Assembly: GCA_034387635.1 (NCBI GenBank)
Contig: JAOANU010000017.1
Span: 434,001-498,000 of the forward strand
Origin: Rhodosporidiobolus odoratus
Lineage: Eukaryota; Basidiomycota; Microbotryomycetes; Sporidiobolales; Sporidiobolaceae
Direction: 5' to 3'
Length of the DNA: 64,000 nt
Below are positions 23,170 through 34,539 of this stretch, piece by piece (positions within the stretch are counted from its first letter, which is position 1; each line of letters opens with the position of its first letter). The notes beneath the pieces are model-generated. The model saw only the letters and a list, made by a program, of their open reading frames with translations, did no database searches and had not been told where the DNA came from. The position numbers and the translations under genes are program-made.

Positions 23170-23538
23170 GCTTTCCAAGGTCCAGGATCGGATCGACGTA
23201 GGAATGAAAGAGGGTAGTCGAGCGAAGTTGGGAGGAGCGAGCCTCCGCCTCCTGTTGCCTCCATCGCAGGTCGCGCTCTCAGCCTCAACTGCTACTTTCT
23301 TCTCTCTCGCAGCCTCAGCAGATCTCATAGATACTGCCTTGACAATGCACATCAAGAGTCGAAAGTCCAGAACGAAACGCGACCAAAGTAACGAGCGAAA
23401 CGAGGAAGGAAAGGTAGTATCACAAGATGTTCAGTCAACGGACAATGAGGCAGTAAGCACAGACAGCTGGAGCGGAACTATGGCAGGGGAAAGGGGAAGG
23501 AGAGGCGAGAAGATGGAGAGGGAGAGGGAGGCGGGCGT

Positions 23539-25450
23539 CTACTGCCTGCCCTTGAAGATGTACGAGTCCTCCTCTTCGGGCTGCAACAGTGGCCGACAGG
23601 TGGGTTAGTCATGCTCTGTCGCATACGATGAACCAAGTAGACTGACCTTGAACTTGATCATGCCCGCCAAACGCTTGTACTCGGGGTCGTTGACAACCTT
23701 GTCGAACAATCGCAGCTGGAACGGCGCGCCGGCGGCGGCTTCGTCTTTGCGCTTCTGGCGTTGAGCGTTCTGTTGTCGCGAAGAGCAAATCAGCCCCACG
23801 GACAATCAACACCCAACAGAAGGAAAACAAGAGCTAGTGAAAACGCACCTCAAGCGTCGTCTTGGCGGTACTCGCCGAATCAAAGTCGCCCTTGCGAATC
23901 CCATCCGCAACCGCCTTCCAAGCCCTCCTACTCTCGTACTCATTCTGCTGCTCCACAGGCTGAACATCGACCGGCTTCCGAATGCCCTCGACTCCCGCAT
24001 CAAGGAAGACCTGCCCAACGTTGGCCTTGGAGTGCTTGGCAAACTTGGTTTCGCCAACCCAGGTACCATCGAGGGTGTAGAGGGGAGTGCTGCCCGGGCC
24101 GGCGGAAATGGTGGTGGTGTGGCTGTGCGAAGTGCCGGAGAGCCAGCCCTTGCCTGAGTACTTGATAGTCGAGGTCAGGCCGTGCGAAGCTTGGATGTAG
24201 GAGGTTTCGGCAAGTTCAACGTAAGGGCGTCCGAGCCAGAGTCCTTCGATGACGAGCTTCGGGAGGGTGATAAGGTAGGCTGCAGGTAAGACAGACGTCA
24301 ATCTGCTGTTCGAGGCTGCCAGAAACGCGCGATGACTACGGCAAAGGAAGAGAGGCAGGGGCTATAACGCACTCTCGGTCTCTCCACTTGGCAGCTTGAT
24401 CTTTAACAAGCCATGTCCGACTTGTCGGACCGAGATAGTCCTGGCGGAAAAGCTGGTCTTCTGTGCGCAGTTGCCCTCGAAGGAGATCCCTCGCGAGGCG
24501 TTCTCCAGGTGGTACGCGGTGATAGGCCTGAATGTGGAGAGGAAAGATCAGTACTGACTAGCAGAAGGGCAAAGCATGACAGGGATGAAATGGAGAAAAC
24601 GTACGGGTGGTGCGACACTTGCTCGACGGTCAAGACCAACTCGCCGTTGTCCCAAGTTCCGAGGAACTGCTCTCCGAGGAAGCTGAAATCAGAAGACGAG
24701 GGTAAGCCAACGAAACGAGACACAATGGGCACAGACAAAGAGACCGTACGGGTTAAGCGGCTTCTTCTCTGAGCCCTGCATCATCGAAGGCGTAAGCGTC
24801 TCGTTAGAATCGTTCGCCGGCTCGTCGCTCTCGTCGCTTGGAGACAGACCACAGCGAAAGCTTGAGAACACGGGCGCACCGTTTCCTTCTCCCGTCGAGT
24901 AAACTGTCCGCTCAAAGTGCTCAAAAACCACCGAGTGACGGCCAATTGCCTCTCCTCCGGGGTCTTTCCATCTGCAATTGCAGCGAAAAGCTCTTTGGGT
25001 TCACCCCAGTAAGCTGTGAATGGTCGGGGGACGCAGGTTAGCAAGCCCGGCCGGATCGAATAGAGAAGAGGAAAGGAGCATGAAGGAACACGTACAGGGG
25101 AATTCTGCCAGGGAGGTCGGAGAGAGAATGAAAGGCGGAGCGGTTAAGCCGGAGAGGTCGCCCTGCAATACATGGTCAAATTAGTACGCCGTCGAGCAGG
25201 CGAAGGGGGACCGAGGGAATACCAAGTTGACGTACGGTGAAGGAAGCGAGCGACTTGAGGAAGGAGGTCCAGCCTATACATGCAGAACGTGAGTCAGTCA
25301 AGCTGCACGCTGACTTGCTTCATGCTTCAATGCTGAAGCGATGGTCGGGAGTGGGGCGGGCTCTTGGGGGTGAAAGAATGGGACAGGGTGACGGGGCAGC
25401 TTACCAGCCTTCTGAGCGGTAGGGACAGCAGCGCCGGTATCGTCTGACAT
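23539..25450 (-). CDS. Oxysterol-binding protein, KES1/OSH4 type
   Basis: Soluble lipid-transfer protein that exchanges sterol for PI4P between ER and Golgi membranes. The ATG at 25450 opens MSDDTGAAVPTAQKAG, followed by several short exons (WTSFLKSLASFT, then GDLSGLTAPPFILSP, the lid/N-terminal region). Exons at about 24780-24410 carry NPFLGEQFLG and the diagnostic EQVSHHPPITAYH, whose two His residues bind the PI4P phosphate. Later exons give IEGLWLGRPYVELAE, YTLDGTWVGE and the C-terminal WKAVADGIRKGDFDSA...RQKRKDEA helices, ending YIFKGRQ with TAG at 23539-23541. There is no PH domain or ankyrin repeat, so it is the short class. About 440 residues, as usual. Confidence 0.93.
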
Positions 25451-26605
25451 GGTAAGCGTAGTGTTTGTGCGTAGTGTCTGTGCGATGTGCAGGCTAAGTC
25501 GGGTTTGCGATTCAGTGATGAAACGATGAGGAATTTCCTCCTTTTCAGACGAGAGTTTTGCTAGCCAATGTAGCTGCTCTTGTATGCTATGAGTGGAACT
25601 GCCTGACTTTTACGTGAGCGCTCGCAGAACTTGACGAGGCATGTCAAAGGCATGTCCAAGCGGAAAAGTAGAGACACGCATACACGCGGGTGCTCGAGAC
25701 GAGGACGGAGAGGGAACGGGCGGGCTACGACTCGATGAGCGGGTTCAGAGTGTGTACAAGTCGGTTCTTAGGGATGACAGAAGCTGTTCTCAGGCAGAAA
25801 AAAACGAGAAAAGGCGGGACCCGAAGGGGGTTGACCCTCTGAGAAGGGCGGGCTCTCTCTCTCTCTTCCCTCTCCCACACACACTCGCCCCCATCTCCCG
25901 TCTCTCTCTGTGAGCCTCTCTCTGGTTTCAACCTTCTCAACTCGAGTTAACTCACTCATCACTACTCTGTCTACTTGCATACAGCTACAACAACCTCTCG
26001 CTCTCCTACACTCTCATCACACAACGTAAGCCTCGTTCTCATCCTCTCGCTCCCTGGCCTACAACCCATCTACCCTCTTCCTCCCACCTATCAACCAACT
26101 TCACCTGGCTCCCGCCTACTCTCTGTTTCTCCAGCGTGCGGTCTTCTCTTGCTGTCGCGCCCCGGCGTCATTCCGTTTCGACAATCACCCTCAAACCAGT
26201 CGCCCGCCTCGCTCTCGTGTCACCTTCGACCTTCACATCTCGCACATCTCACAACGCGCGACGATCGCCTCCGTCTGCCTTATATGTGCACACACAAGCC
26301 GGAGCTGCGTGGTGGTTGCTGCACGTGGGCAACGACTCGCCCAATCAAGCGCAATCTAGGCCAAAACGAGGTCGTGGTCCTATCTTGGGGCTCAAACAAT
26401 GGCTTTGACACCCTCTCGACGCGTCTTTTACGAGTTGCGCGCTCGTACCGAGCTCGGAGATCTTGTATAGCAGTGGAAAGAGACGCGTTGACACGAGATC
26501 GCTGACATCGCGTTCGTTTTCTTCCCTTTTACCTTCGGCCGCCATTCACAATCGCTGCCCGCGTCTCGCCACCTGTTCTCCTCCGGTAACCTCGCTCCTG
26601 CACAG
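25451..26605. other. Divergent regulatory region and long pyrimidine-rich leader of the HMG gene
   Basis: About 1.15 kb between the OSH4-type ATG (25450, minus) and the HMG-box ATG (26606, plus). From about 25850 to 26230 the plus strand is strongly CT-rich (CTCTCTCT runs), the usual look of a highly expressed fungal promoter and 5' leader. A 5' untranslated intron is likely. Open frames here have no motif. Confidence 0.5.
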
Positions 26606-27214
26606 ATGCCCAAGGAATCCAAGCCCCGCGCTACCAAGGCCTCCGGCGGCAAGGCCAAGAAGGACCCCAACGCTCCCGTTCGTCCCTGTTCCCTTCTTCC
26701 CGGATCGTGTGGCTTTCCTGACCATACTTTGCACTTGCGCACGAGCAGAAGCGCCCTCTTTCCGCCTACATGATCTTCACTCAGGACGAGCGCCCCAAGC
26801 TGAAGGAGGAGCAGCCCGATGTCAAGTTCGGCGAGGTTGGCAAGATTCTCGGTGCCAGGTGGAAGGAGCTCGACGCGGACGAGAAGAAGCCGTGGGAGGA
26901 GAAGGCCAAGGTTGCCAAGGCCAAGTACGAGAAGGAGAAGGCCGCCTACGACGTGCGTCCGCTTTCCGTTTTGCCTTTTGTTCTTCTCGCACTCAACTGA
27001 CTTCTCGCACCTTGCCGCGATATCCTGTTATCTGCCCTGTCCACCACCGCTCATACAGGCTGAGAACCCCTCCGAGAAGCCCGCCTCCAAGCCCAAGAAG
27101 GCCCCGGCGAAGAAGAGCAAGAAGAAGGTCGAGTCTGAGGAGGAGGAAGAAGAGGAGGCCTCCGCCGACGACAAGATCGAGGAGGACGAGGAAGAGGAGG
27201 ACGATGAGGAGTAA
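26606..27214 (+). CDS. NHP6: NHP6/HMGB-type HMG-box chromatin protein
   Basis: Small non-histone chromatin protein that bends DNA and assists nucleosome reorganisation with FACT. Three exons: MPKESKPRATKASGGK... to the PNAP of the HMG box; the box itself (KRPLSAYMIFTQDER, then FGEVGKILGARWKELD and KKPWEEKAKVAKAKY); and an acidic-basic tail (KKAPAKKSKKKVE followed by Glu/Asp runs) with TAA at 27212-27214. The first intron begins GTTCGT, a weak GT donor, but it is needed to restore PNAPKRP, the family signature. The acidic C-tail is more like animal HMGB than the short yeast Nhp6, though there is only one box. Confidence 0.92.
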
Positions 27215-27799
27215 ACTGTCTCCCACCTGCTTTCGCTCGATTCAGCATACCCTACCTTAATTCTTTCTCGCCCTCCTACCATATCTCGCTTTTTTCGCCT
27301 ACCCTCATCCACGAACGATTCTGTAACCACTCTACCTTTCCTCGCCTGTCTCGGTTTGATCTCCACCACTTCTTCCATTCCGGCCGCCCAAATTGTCGTG
27401 TTGTAGTAGGGTGGTTCTGTTTTTTCTGATGCCTTTCTCCCACTTGACAAAAAGGATTCCCTGATCTTTTCTTCTCGACCGGTGAAGCTAAGCTGACCAT
27501 GCCTCACCGCGATGCCAAACGTTGTACATGAGGTCAGAGAATAGGGCATTGATGTCGGGAGTTCCTCGAGAGGAAAACGATAAGGCTCGGTCACCTGTTA
27601 CCGGTCAAGGCTCAAGCCGTTCTGTGTGAAGCATTCTGAGCCGTCCAGTCACGCAAGCTCGCTAGTACCGAGGGGGGCTCGGCAGAGTCGACCAAAAGAC
27701 CGCCCAACGGAGAACGATAAAAATAGTCTATTGCGAAGACAATCCCAAAAACGTAATAAAGAAGTCACAGACACCTCTTCTCCTCCTACGCCTCCATGA
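27215..27799. other. Intergenic between convergent genes
   Basis: About 585 bp holding the 3' untranslated region of the HMG gene, and that of the 7-8 TM gene from the other side. No gene seen. Confidence 0.5.
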
Positions 27800-29923
27800 T
27801 CATCGACGCGTTGTTCCACCTGGGCTCTCTTGACCCTCATCAAGCTCCTCCATCTCAACGACAACCTGCCTCTCGACCACCACTCCTGGCGGACTTGGCC
27901 TACTCGTGGTGTCGCTCGTCAAGTCTTCGCTCCAAGTCAGACCAGAGAAGCTCTCTCTCCTGATCGTACCCGGCCGCCCTCCGACTCCGACAACGTTGGC
28001 GAGCCGTCCGCGGTGGAAGCGAGAATTGGCCGAGAGCAGATGTCGAACTGAGTTGAAGAGGAGAAAGCTGAGTGATGTGTTGACGCCGATAAGGTAAAGC
28101 CAGGGGACGAGGAAGAAAGCAGTCTCCATGCTGTTGTTCCACGGTAGAAGGTCAGTCAACAGGGATAGGGATAGGCCGGGAAGGAAGACGAACGCAGCCC
28201 AGGAAGAGTAGACTGAAGACGGTTTTATGCACAGCCAGAGCGCAAGAGCGAGGAAGCAGGCCGCAAGGATGACGATGGCGGCCAGGAACTGGCGCAGCGA
28301 AGTACCAGGGGTCCGGTCAACCCTGGTCTGCAAACGGTCTCGAGCCGGCAAGAATCGGACGTACAACAAAGAGATCCCACTCGATCTTTTTCAACGCCAA
28401 CAGTTGCTTCGCTTGATCCCTCTGGGCCGCGTTCGCAGGTGCCTTGTTGGAAGCGGCATCCTTCAGCTGCGAGACAGTCATCTTGTCGTCGTCGTAATCC
28501 GGGTTCGAGTTGCGACCCGTCGAAGCGAAGAGCACCTTGCGGATAAGCGTACGGGATGCAGGCGTGACGTCCTCGGGTCCTGGCGAAAGAAGCTGAGGGG
28601 CAGGACTGGTGGACTTTGGAAAATATGATTCGGCAACCGGTGGAGGGAGAGTGGGTGGGGAGGGGACTATGCTGGATCGTCCGGGCAAGGTGCTGGTCCG
28701 TCGTTGCGTAGAGAGGCGGCGGCTGTTATATCTATGTACAGGATGGCTAATCAGCAAATAAGGGTATCAGAAAGAATCCATGAGACCTCACTTGATCTGC
28801 TTGCGGAGGGTGAAGAGCAGACCCAATCCTGCGATGTTCACGCCGATCACGACGACCATGGCGAAGACATAGAGGGCAGTAACGGCACGCTGGGTTCTGT
28901 ACAGGCGGTTGGTAAGCGAAGTCAAGAAAGGGCAAGGGGGATGAAAACACGTACTTGCCAAAGTACCTAAGCTGATCATTGAGCGCGGCCAGAGGTGCTG
29001 CAACGATATCGGCGGCTTGATCCTGAGGCAAGTTAGGCGAGCTTGCAGCGTTGGCTATCAGAATCGCCTTCAAGGCGAGCGCCTTTTCCCATACATGTCT
29101 CCAGCTGAAGCCCGAGAAGACGTCCAATACCTGCACAGGCCAGGTGAGCAGACGTACAACATGACGGTATCGTGAAAGCTTACCAGGATCGGAATGAGCA
29201 AGCACAACAAGCCGCCAATGTAGAATCCGTTGGCGAAGCGAGGCGACAGGAGGTGCTGGTTTGTCAACTTTTGCCCAGAGAGAATAGCTGCTTGCAGGTT
29301 TGCCCAAGAGGAGATCCAGGCGTGCAGGATCAGGGGTACCCTATCAAGCGCGAGAAGGTAAGATTGAAAAAACCAGGGGTTCGAGGCAGAACGACGCACC
29401 AGACCAACGTCCGCCAGAAGAAGGCCCTCTGCTGATACATCAACAATAGCACGACCCGACGCGCGTTGAAGGTATAGCCGATGAGTATACCGCAACTGAT
29501 TATGCTGCAGATGGCGAAAAGGGCGTGTTGACTGACAGGAAAACGCTCGTTAGCTTGTTTCTTTGGCTGTAAGGCAGCCGGAAGAGCTCACTTTCCAATG
29601 ATATACCTGCCATTAGGTCGCGTGACGAGCCGGTAGAGCCAGAAGCGTTTCTTGCGCCGCCTGTACTCGATAAACATGGCGCCGAGATAGAGCATGGAAA
29701 TGACAAGGCCGCTGTTTCCGCCGCTGCTGTGTCAGATATGACCTCACGGGTGAGAACAGTGAAGGACGTACTAGCCCATAAACGCAAACAGCACATCCAA
29801 CCTCGCTTCGAACCCTTTGGTCGCCGTCGGGTTGAGCAGACCTCGAATAAACCAGCGATAATACTCGAACGGGTTGCGCCCTTCGGGTACATCCGGCAGT
29901 GAGATGGTGACCTCGACGGGCAT
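27800..29923 (-). CDS. Multi-pass (7-8 TM) membrane protein of unknown function
   Basis: The ATG at 29923 opens MPVEVTISLPDVPEGRNPFEYY, and splicing gives RLDVLFAFMGYSGGNSGLVI. Hydrophobic spans in order: SGLVISMLYLGAMFI; HALFAICSIISCGILIGY; FWRTLVWVPLILHAWI; FANGFYIGGLLCLLIPIL; AVTALYVFAMVVVIGVNIAG; VAIVILAACFLALALWLCI; WAAFVFLPGLSLSLLTDLL; and AFFLVPWLYLIGVNTSLSFLLF. Between spans five and six is a Ser/Pro-rich loop of over 100 residues, and the C-terminus is a hydrophilic tail ending at TGA 27800-27802. The layout resembles a G-protein-coupled-receptor-like protein with a long third intracellular loop, but I recognise no family motif and assign no role. At least six introns. Confidence 0.7.
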
Positions 29924-30452
29924 GACGAAGCGAAGTGGTCTGACGCTCTAGCGAAGGGAAAATTGACGACAAGGCGAGGAGGTGAGCAAACACTGTGGGT
30001 CGAGACGAGTCAAAGGCGGCGCGAGGTTTGTTCGGGAGGCAGTGTTGGTTGTAGGCAGCGCAGCAGCAGCGCCTGTCAGAGGCTTGCTTGCAATGTTGGG
30101 ATGAAGGGAAGTGACCCTGCCAAACAAACGCAACAAAAAGCGTCCAGCAGGCTGGTGTCCGCCGAGCAGCCCGTTGCCGAATTGGGAAGGAAGGCCGCGC
30201 CCGGGCCAATCTCGCCAACGACTACCCGTGGCGACAGCATGGTCGTTCTTGAGAGAACGAAGCGATGAAGCATTGAAGAAGCAAGCAGGACGCAAGCGGT
30301 GCGTGCAGGACACTCCCACTGGTCCCATCGGTCGATGTCCGAATGCTCAGCATCTCTCCTGCAGCTGAAAAGGGGGGCCATAATGAGACACTGATCAGAC
30401 CTCCAGCGTTCAGCCAATCGAGCCTTTCTGGCCTTTTCTCTCAACTTGCCTC
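29924..30452. other. Divergent intergenic region
   Basis: About 530 bp between the start codons of the 7-8 TM protein (-) and the METTL16-type gene (+). No protein-like frame; it should contain both promoters. Confidence 0.5.
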
Positions 30453-32917
30453 ATGCTGCCGCGCTTGTACAGCCCATACGGAACCCTACTGTCCTTCGTA
30501 CAACTCGCAGACGATGTGCCCGACTTTGCGCCCTTGTCCGTCCATGTTCCGCTCTCACGTCCTGGACTCGCTTCTTAACTTTTCTCTCGCTTTCAGCTTG
30601 CGGAATGCTCCAAGCGGCGGCGCGACGATCGACTGGAAGGACGATGTGGCGGTCAGGTCCGCTGCCTCGCGTTTGCCCGTGAACCGCACCCAGCTTGACC
30701 GCAACATGTTTCCGCAGAGCTCTCACATCAGCGCTGCTCGAGCGGGACTTCCAGCTTAGTATCGAGCTGCCGGAAGATAGGCTATGTCCGACCGTGCGCT
30801 GAACATCCTACGCACGTACCGACGATGACTGACTCATGCCCTTCCTTTAACCTTCCCAGGTTCCGAGCCGGTACGTCGCTCTCCCCTAGCTGTGGACCGA
30901 GCGAGACTTACCATGTCCCCCACAGGCTAGAATACGTCCTCTTCGTGCTCCGCCTGGCGCTCTTGACCTCGAACGCCCCATCGACCTCCAAGTCTTTACC
31001 GTCTCTCGTCGGGCTTGACATGCAAGCGGTGGAGTCGCTTTTTCCACAATACTGATGATGTCTGACGCACCATCTCTATACAGTGGTACCGGTGCTTCTG
31101 CGATATATGCTCTGTTGGCCTGTCGTACCTACCCTCCTCGCACGATACCATCGACCTCAGCTGCACCGCGTCAGCTCCGCATGCTGGCGACCGACATCGA
31201 CAGTCGGTCTCTCTCGTCCGCCGAGCGCAATATAGCGCGCAACAAGCTCGGCGATCGGATCAAGCTATTTGAAGCGAATGGCGAGATTCTCCCGCCCGAA
31301 TTGCTCGACGGAGAGGAACGGTACAGCGTCTTTCCTGTCTCGTTGCGAGCATGTTCGCTCAGCAGGACTAACGATGACTCCCCTCTCGCAGTATCGATTT
31401 CACCATGTGCAACCCTCCCTTCTACTCCTCCTCAACCGAGATCTCGGCTTCTCTAGCAGCTAAGAAACTCGAGCCTTTTGCCGTACAATGCTTGTCTCTC
31501 ATCCGTCCACCTACCCTGCTGATGGTGTCAAAGCACAGGTCTGCACCGGCTCTTCTAACGAGCTTCTGACTGAAGGCGGTGAGGTTGCCTTCGTTTCGAG
31601 GATGATTGAAGAAAGCCTCGACTTAGGCAAACAGAAAATCCGGTGAGCGCTTTTCTGTCCTATCCTCCTTAGCTCGTTGTGCAGCGGTCAGCTGACTCTT
31701 GGACAAGCTGCAGATGGTTCACTTCGCTTCTCGGCAAATTCTCCTCCATTTCTCCACTGATCACACTGCTAAAACAGCGCGACGTACGCACTTCCCTCTT
31801 GACGCCTGTCAGTCTTTTACTGACCGGCTAGCACACTGCCCTTTGAGACCACAGATCTACAACTATGCCGTCACCCCCCTCCCTCCTCATGGCCAAACCA
31901 CTCGCTGGATCCTGGCATGGAGTTTGCAAGACTGGCGGTTCCCACCCGTACGTCCACAAAGCCACCCATCGATTATTACAACAACTCATGCCTCCTACAA
32001 CGTGATCTTCGCAGGAACTGCTCCACCCTTGTCCCTTCTCTTCCTCCGATTCCTCCGCCTCCCCTTCTCCCTCCTTTCCCGGTTCCGAAAATACCACGGC
32101 CTCATCCACGGCGTTAGAACCCTCACCTGCCTTCACACAGCCCACGACTCGTTTCCTCCCGCCCTCTTTGCTACCGTCCACGTTTTACCTCCCTACTCCG
32201 TCCCTTCCCTCCCCTCCGCAACCCTTAACGCTCATTTACATTCGTACTGTACTCAACCGCATCCTGTCCGAGCTGTGCCCGCCGGCTCCGCCCAGCGTAG
32301 GCAACAGATCTCGCGGCCAGCGAGAGCTGGGAGGAGAAGGTGGAGGAGAAGGAAAAGCCTTGTTTTGGCAATGGCAGTCGGGTGCGCTGGACAGAGACGA
32401 AGAAGAGGGCGAGGATACTAGCGATAACGATCTGAATATGGTCGAAGTTACGGCGCGGCGAAATGTATGGAGTAGAGGCGCGAGGCGGGCGGCGGCTGGG
32501 AGAGGACAAGGGCGAAAACGAGGGCGGGCTACAGAGGTCGTGGTGGACGCGGACGCGGCAGTGGAAGACAAGCCGTCGACCCCGCTGCTGGTCCTTCGAG
32601 TCCGGGTCTGCACACCTCCCTTGCCCGCCAACGAACATTTCCCTGATGCTGAATCAAACTCGACATCGGCCACAACTTCGCAAGAAGCCGGAGACGGAGT
32701 TGTAGGGAAGGAGCAACCTTCGCTGATGGCGACGTGGGCGTACGGGTCTGACAGCGTTAGGCAGGATCATGTCGCTTTTTGGGGTTTCTTGTGTAGAAAG
32801 GTCGGGGAGGCATGTCGGGCGGTGCCTGTGTCGGCGGGGACGGCGGCAGAAGAGCAGGAGGAGGTGGTAGCGGAAGAGAGAGCGGCGAAGAGACGGAAGG
32901 TTGGAGAGGTGAGATAG
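30453..32917 (+). CDS. METTL16-type RNA N6-adenosine methyltransferase
   Basis: Class I SAM methyltransferase of the METTL16 family, which methylates U6 snRNA at the 5' splice-site-recognising ACAGAG box in other eukaryotes. Spliced exons give VPDFAPF, then GGATIDWKDDVAVRALTSALLERDF and LSIELPEDRLCPTVPSRLEYV, the family N-terminus. The SAM motif GLDIGTGASAIYALLA is created across an intron that starts GC (31022-31083, GC-AG). Next come LATDIDSRSLSSAERNIARN and the catalytic NPPF (TMCNPPFYSSS), then GGEVAFVSRMIEESL and RWILAWSLQDWRF. A long fungal-specific C-terminal region follows, acidic then Arg-rich, ending KRRKVGEVR with TAG at 32915-32917. Exon 1 is the least certain. Convergent with the PTPS-like gene. 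Confidence 0.88.
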
Positions 32918-32996
32918 AAATTCCGGGATAAGATGCGATGAACGTGTCGGTTTGCCACGAGCGGGAGAGGGGCGAAGATGAGACTCGAGCAGAAGC

Positions 32997-34096
32997 TTAT
33001 GATTGAGCGGGAATGGTGATCATCTCGCCTAGCGTTCGAGGAGGTGTCATCAGAATCGGAACCACCGTGGAGGGCAAAGAAAGGAAGAAAGACCCCTCAC
33101 CGCTAAAACAAACCCTCTTCCTCCTCCCCGCTCTCCCTTTCCCCTCCCATGGGCAGATCTCACAGCTCACCGCCACCTCACATACGTCAAACGAATGAGG
33201 GGCCATGATGACGCTCAGATTACGCCAGGCGAAGAGGGCGACGTTTTCGAGGGTTGAGGGGCGAGTGTGGAAGAATGGGATATCAACGTCAAGGTTCTTG
33301 CGACTATGATTCAGGAGCAAATCTGCATCAGCTTCTCGGAAGGAGGATTGGCAAAGGGGGTATCAAAGCTCACCTGAGAACTTCGACGATGGCGAGTTGG
33401 GAAACATCTTCGAGGAGCCCGCTGCCCATGATCTGTCCACTACAAGCCGATAAGACGTATCAGTTCAGCGTGAGCAGCGCGCCAAGTATGTGGATGACAG
33501 AACGCCGAAGTCGAGTGGCTTCGAGTGCGTAACCATCGCCGGAAAAAGGGAAAGAAAGAAAAAGTATCTGAGGGGAAGAGCAAGTGAAGCAAGCAACGCA
33601 CGTCTTCCTGCATACCGGTCCTCTGAATCTGACCTCGAACTCCCACTCGTGTCCATGGATTTCAGATGCCTCTTTGCCGTACTGATCGATATTGGCTTGA
33701 AGCGAAGGCAGGGAGGGGGAATGCAGGCGATGGACGGCAGGGACTGCAAATCTCGTCGGCAGATCGATTCAACGAGTCGCAGTGTCGCGTGTGATGCGGG
33801 AAGAGGGGGGTAAGAGGGAAGGATTCAGCCAACACAGAAAGAGAAAATCGCCGAAAATGAGGGCGATTTAAGCTGAAGTACGAAAACGGCGAGCCGGACA
33901 TACCGATGACTCTATGTTCGACGGTCACCAGTGGCGCCAGTTCTCCCTGCCTTTCCGGACCTAGCGACGCCCTTTGTTCAACCGGCGACTGTTGTATCGG
34001 ATATTGCGGCAGAGCAGGCGAAGGCGAAAATGCAGCTGTGTGATGCGAAGGGCCGACGGGTAGAGTTGATGAAAGTTGAGGTGGGTCGACTTGCAT
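32997..34096 (-). CDS. 6-pyruvoyl-tetrahydropterin synthase-like protein without the catalytic residues
   Basis: Spliced exons give VPAVHRLHSPSLPSLQANIDQ, then EIHGHEWEFEVRFRGP, GQIMGSGLLEDVSQLAIVEVL and RKNLDVDIPFFHTRPSTLENVALFAW, a clear match to the PTPS/QueD fold (HRL, HGH, and the K-NLD-D-P-F-STxEN helix). The three zinc-binding His (HRL and both in HGH) are kept. The catalytic Cys expected a few residues before HGH is absent (GKEASEI instead of GKC-type), and the Asp-His of the LDHKNLD motif reads LSRKNLD. The N-terminal extension of about 60 residues is Pro/Ser-rich. ATG at 34096, TAA at 32997-32999; the last intron is uncertain. The protein probably keeps the fold and zinc but not the classical dihydroneopterin-triphosphate lyase chemistry. 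Confidence 0.72.
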
Positions 34097-34539
34097 CGCG
34101 CAGAGCTGCCTCGGTAGCTAACGTAGAGGAAAAGCGAGAAGAGGGAGAGAGTATCACAGCAGGACCGCGGAAACGAAGAGTACGACGGCAGAGCGATCAC
34201 AGCGTACGAAGCCAGACCTGCGTCCGCACAAAGCGATAAAATGCGCCACATCGCCAGGATAGTACAGTATGGGAGAACGGGAGAATATCCACGAAAGGAA
34301 AAGAGCAAAGTCCTTTTCTCTTGCCCCAGCCACTCCTCCAGGCATCTCTTCAACATCGGGAGATGAGCTGATAGAGTCACACTGCAGGGTATCCAATAAT
34401 CACATACAAGCGTCCGCCACCAGTCCGAGCCCGACAACATGATGTCGCCTCCCCCTCTTGTCCATCTCACCTGTCCAGCACCTCTAACTCTGACCACCAA
34501 CGTCCTGACCACCTCACACCTATCTATCCAGTCCGAACT
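34097..34539. other. Intergenic, upstream of PTPS-like gene
   Basis: About 440 bp between the PTPS-like ATG and the stop of the next minus-strand gene. Contains the promoter of the former and 3' region of the latter; no gene seen. Confidence 0.5.
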
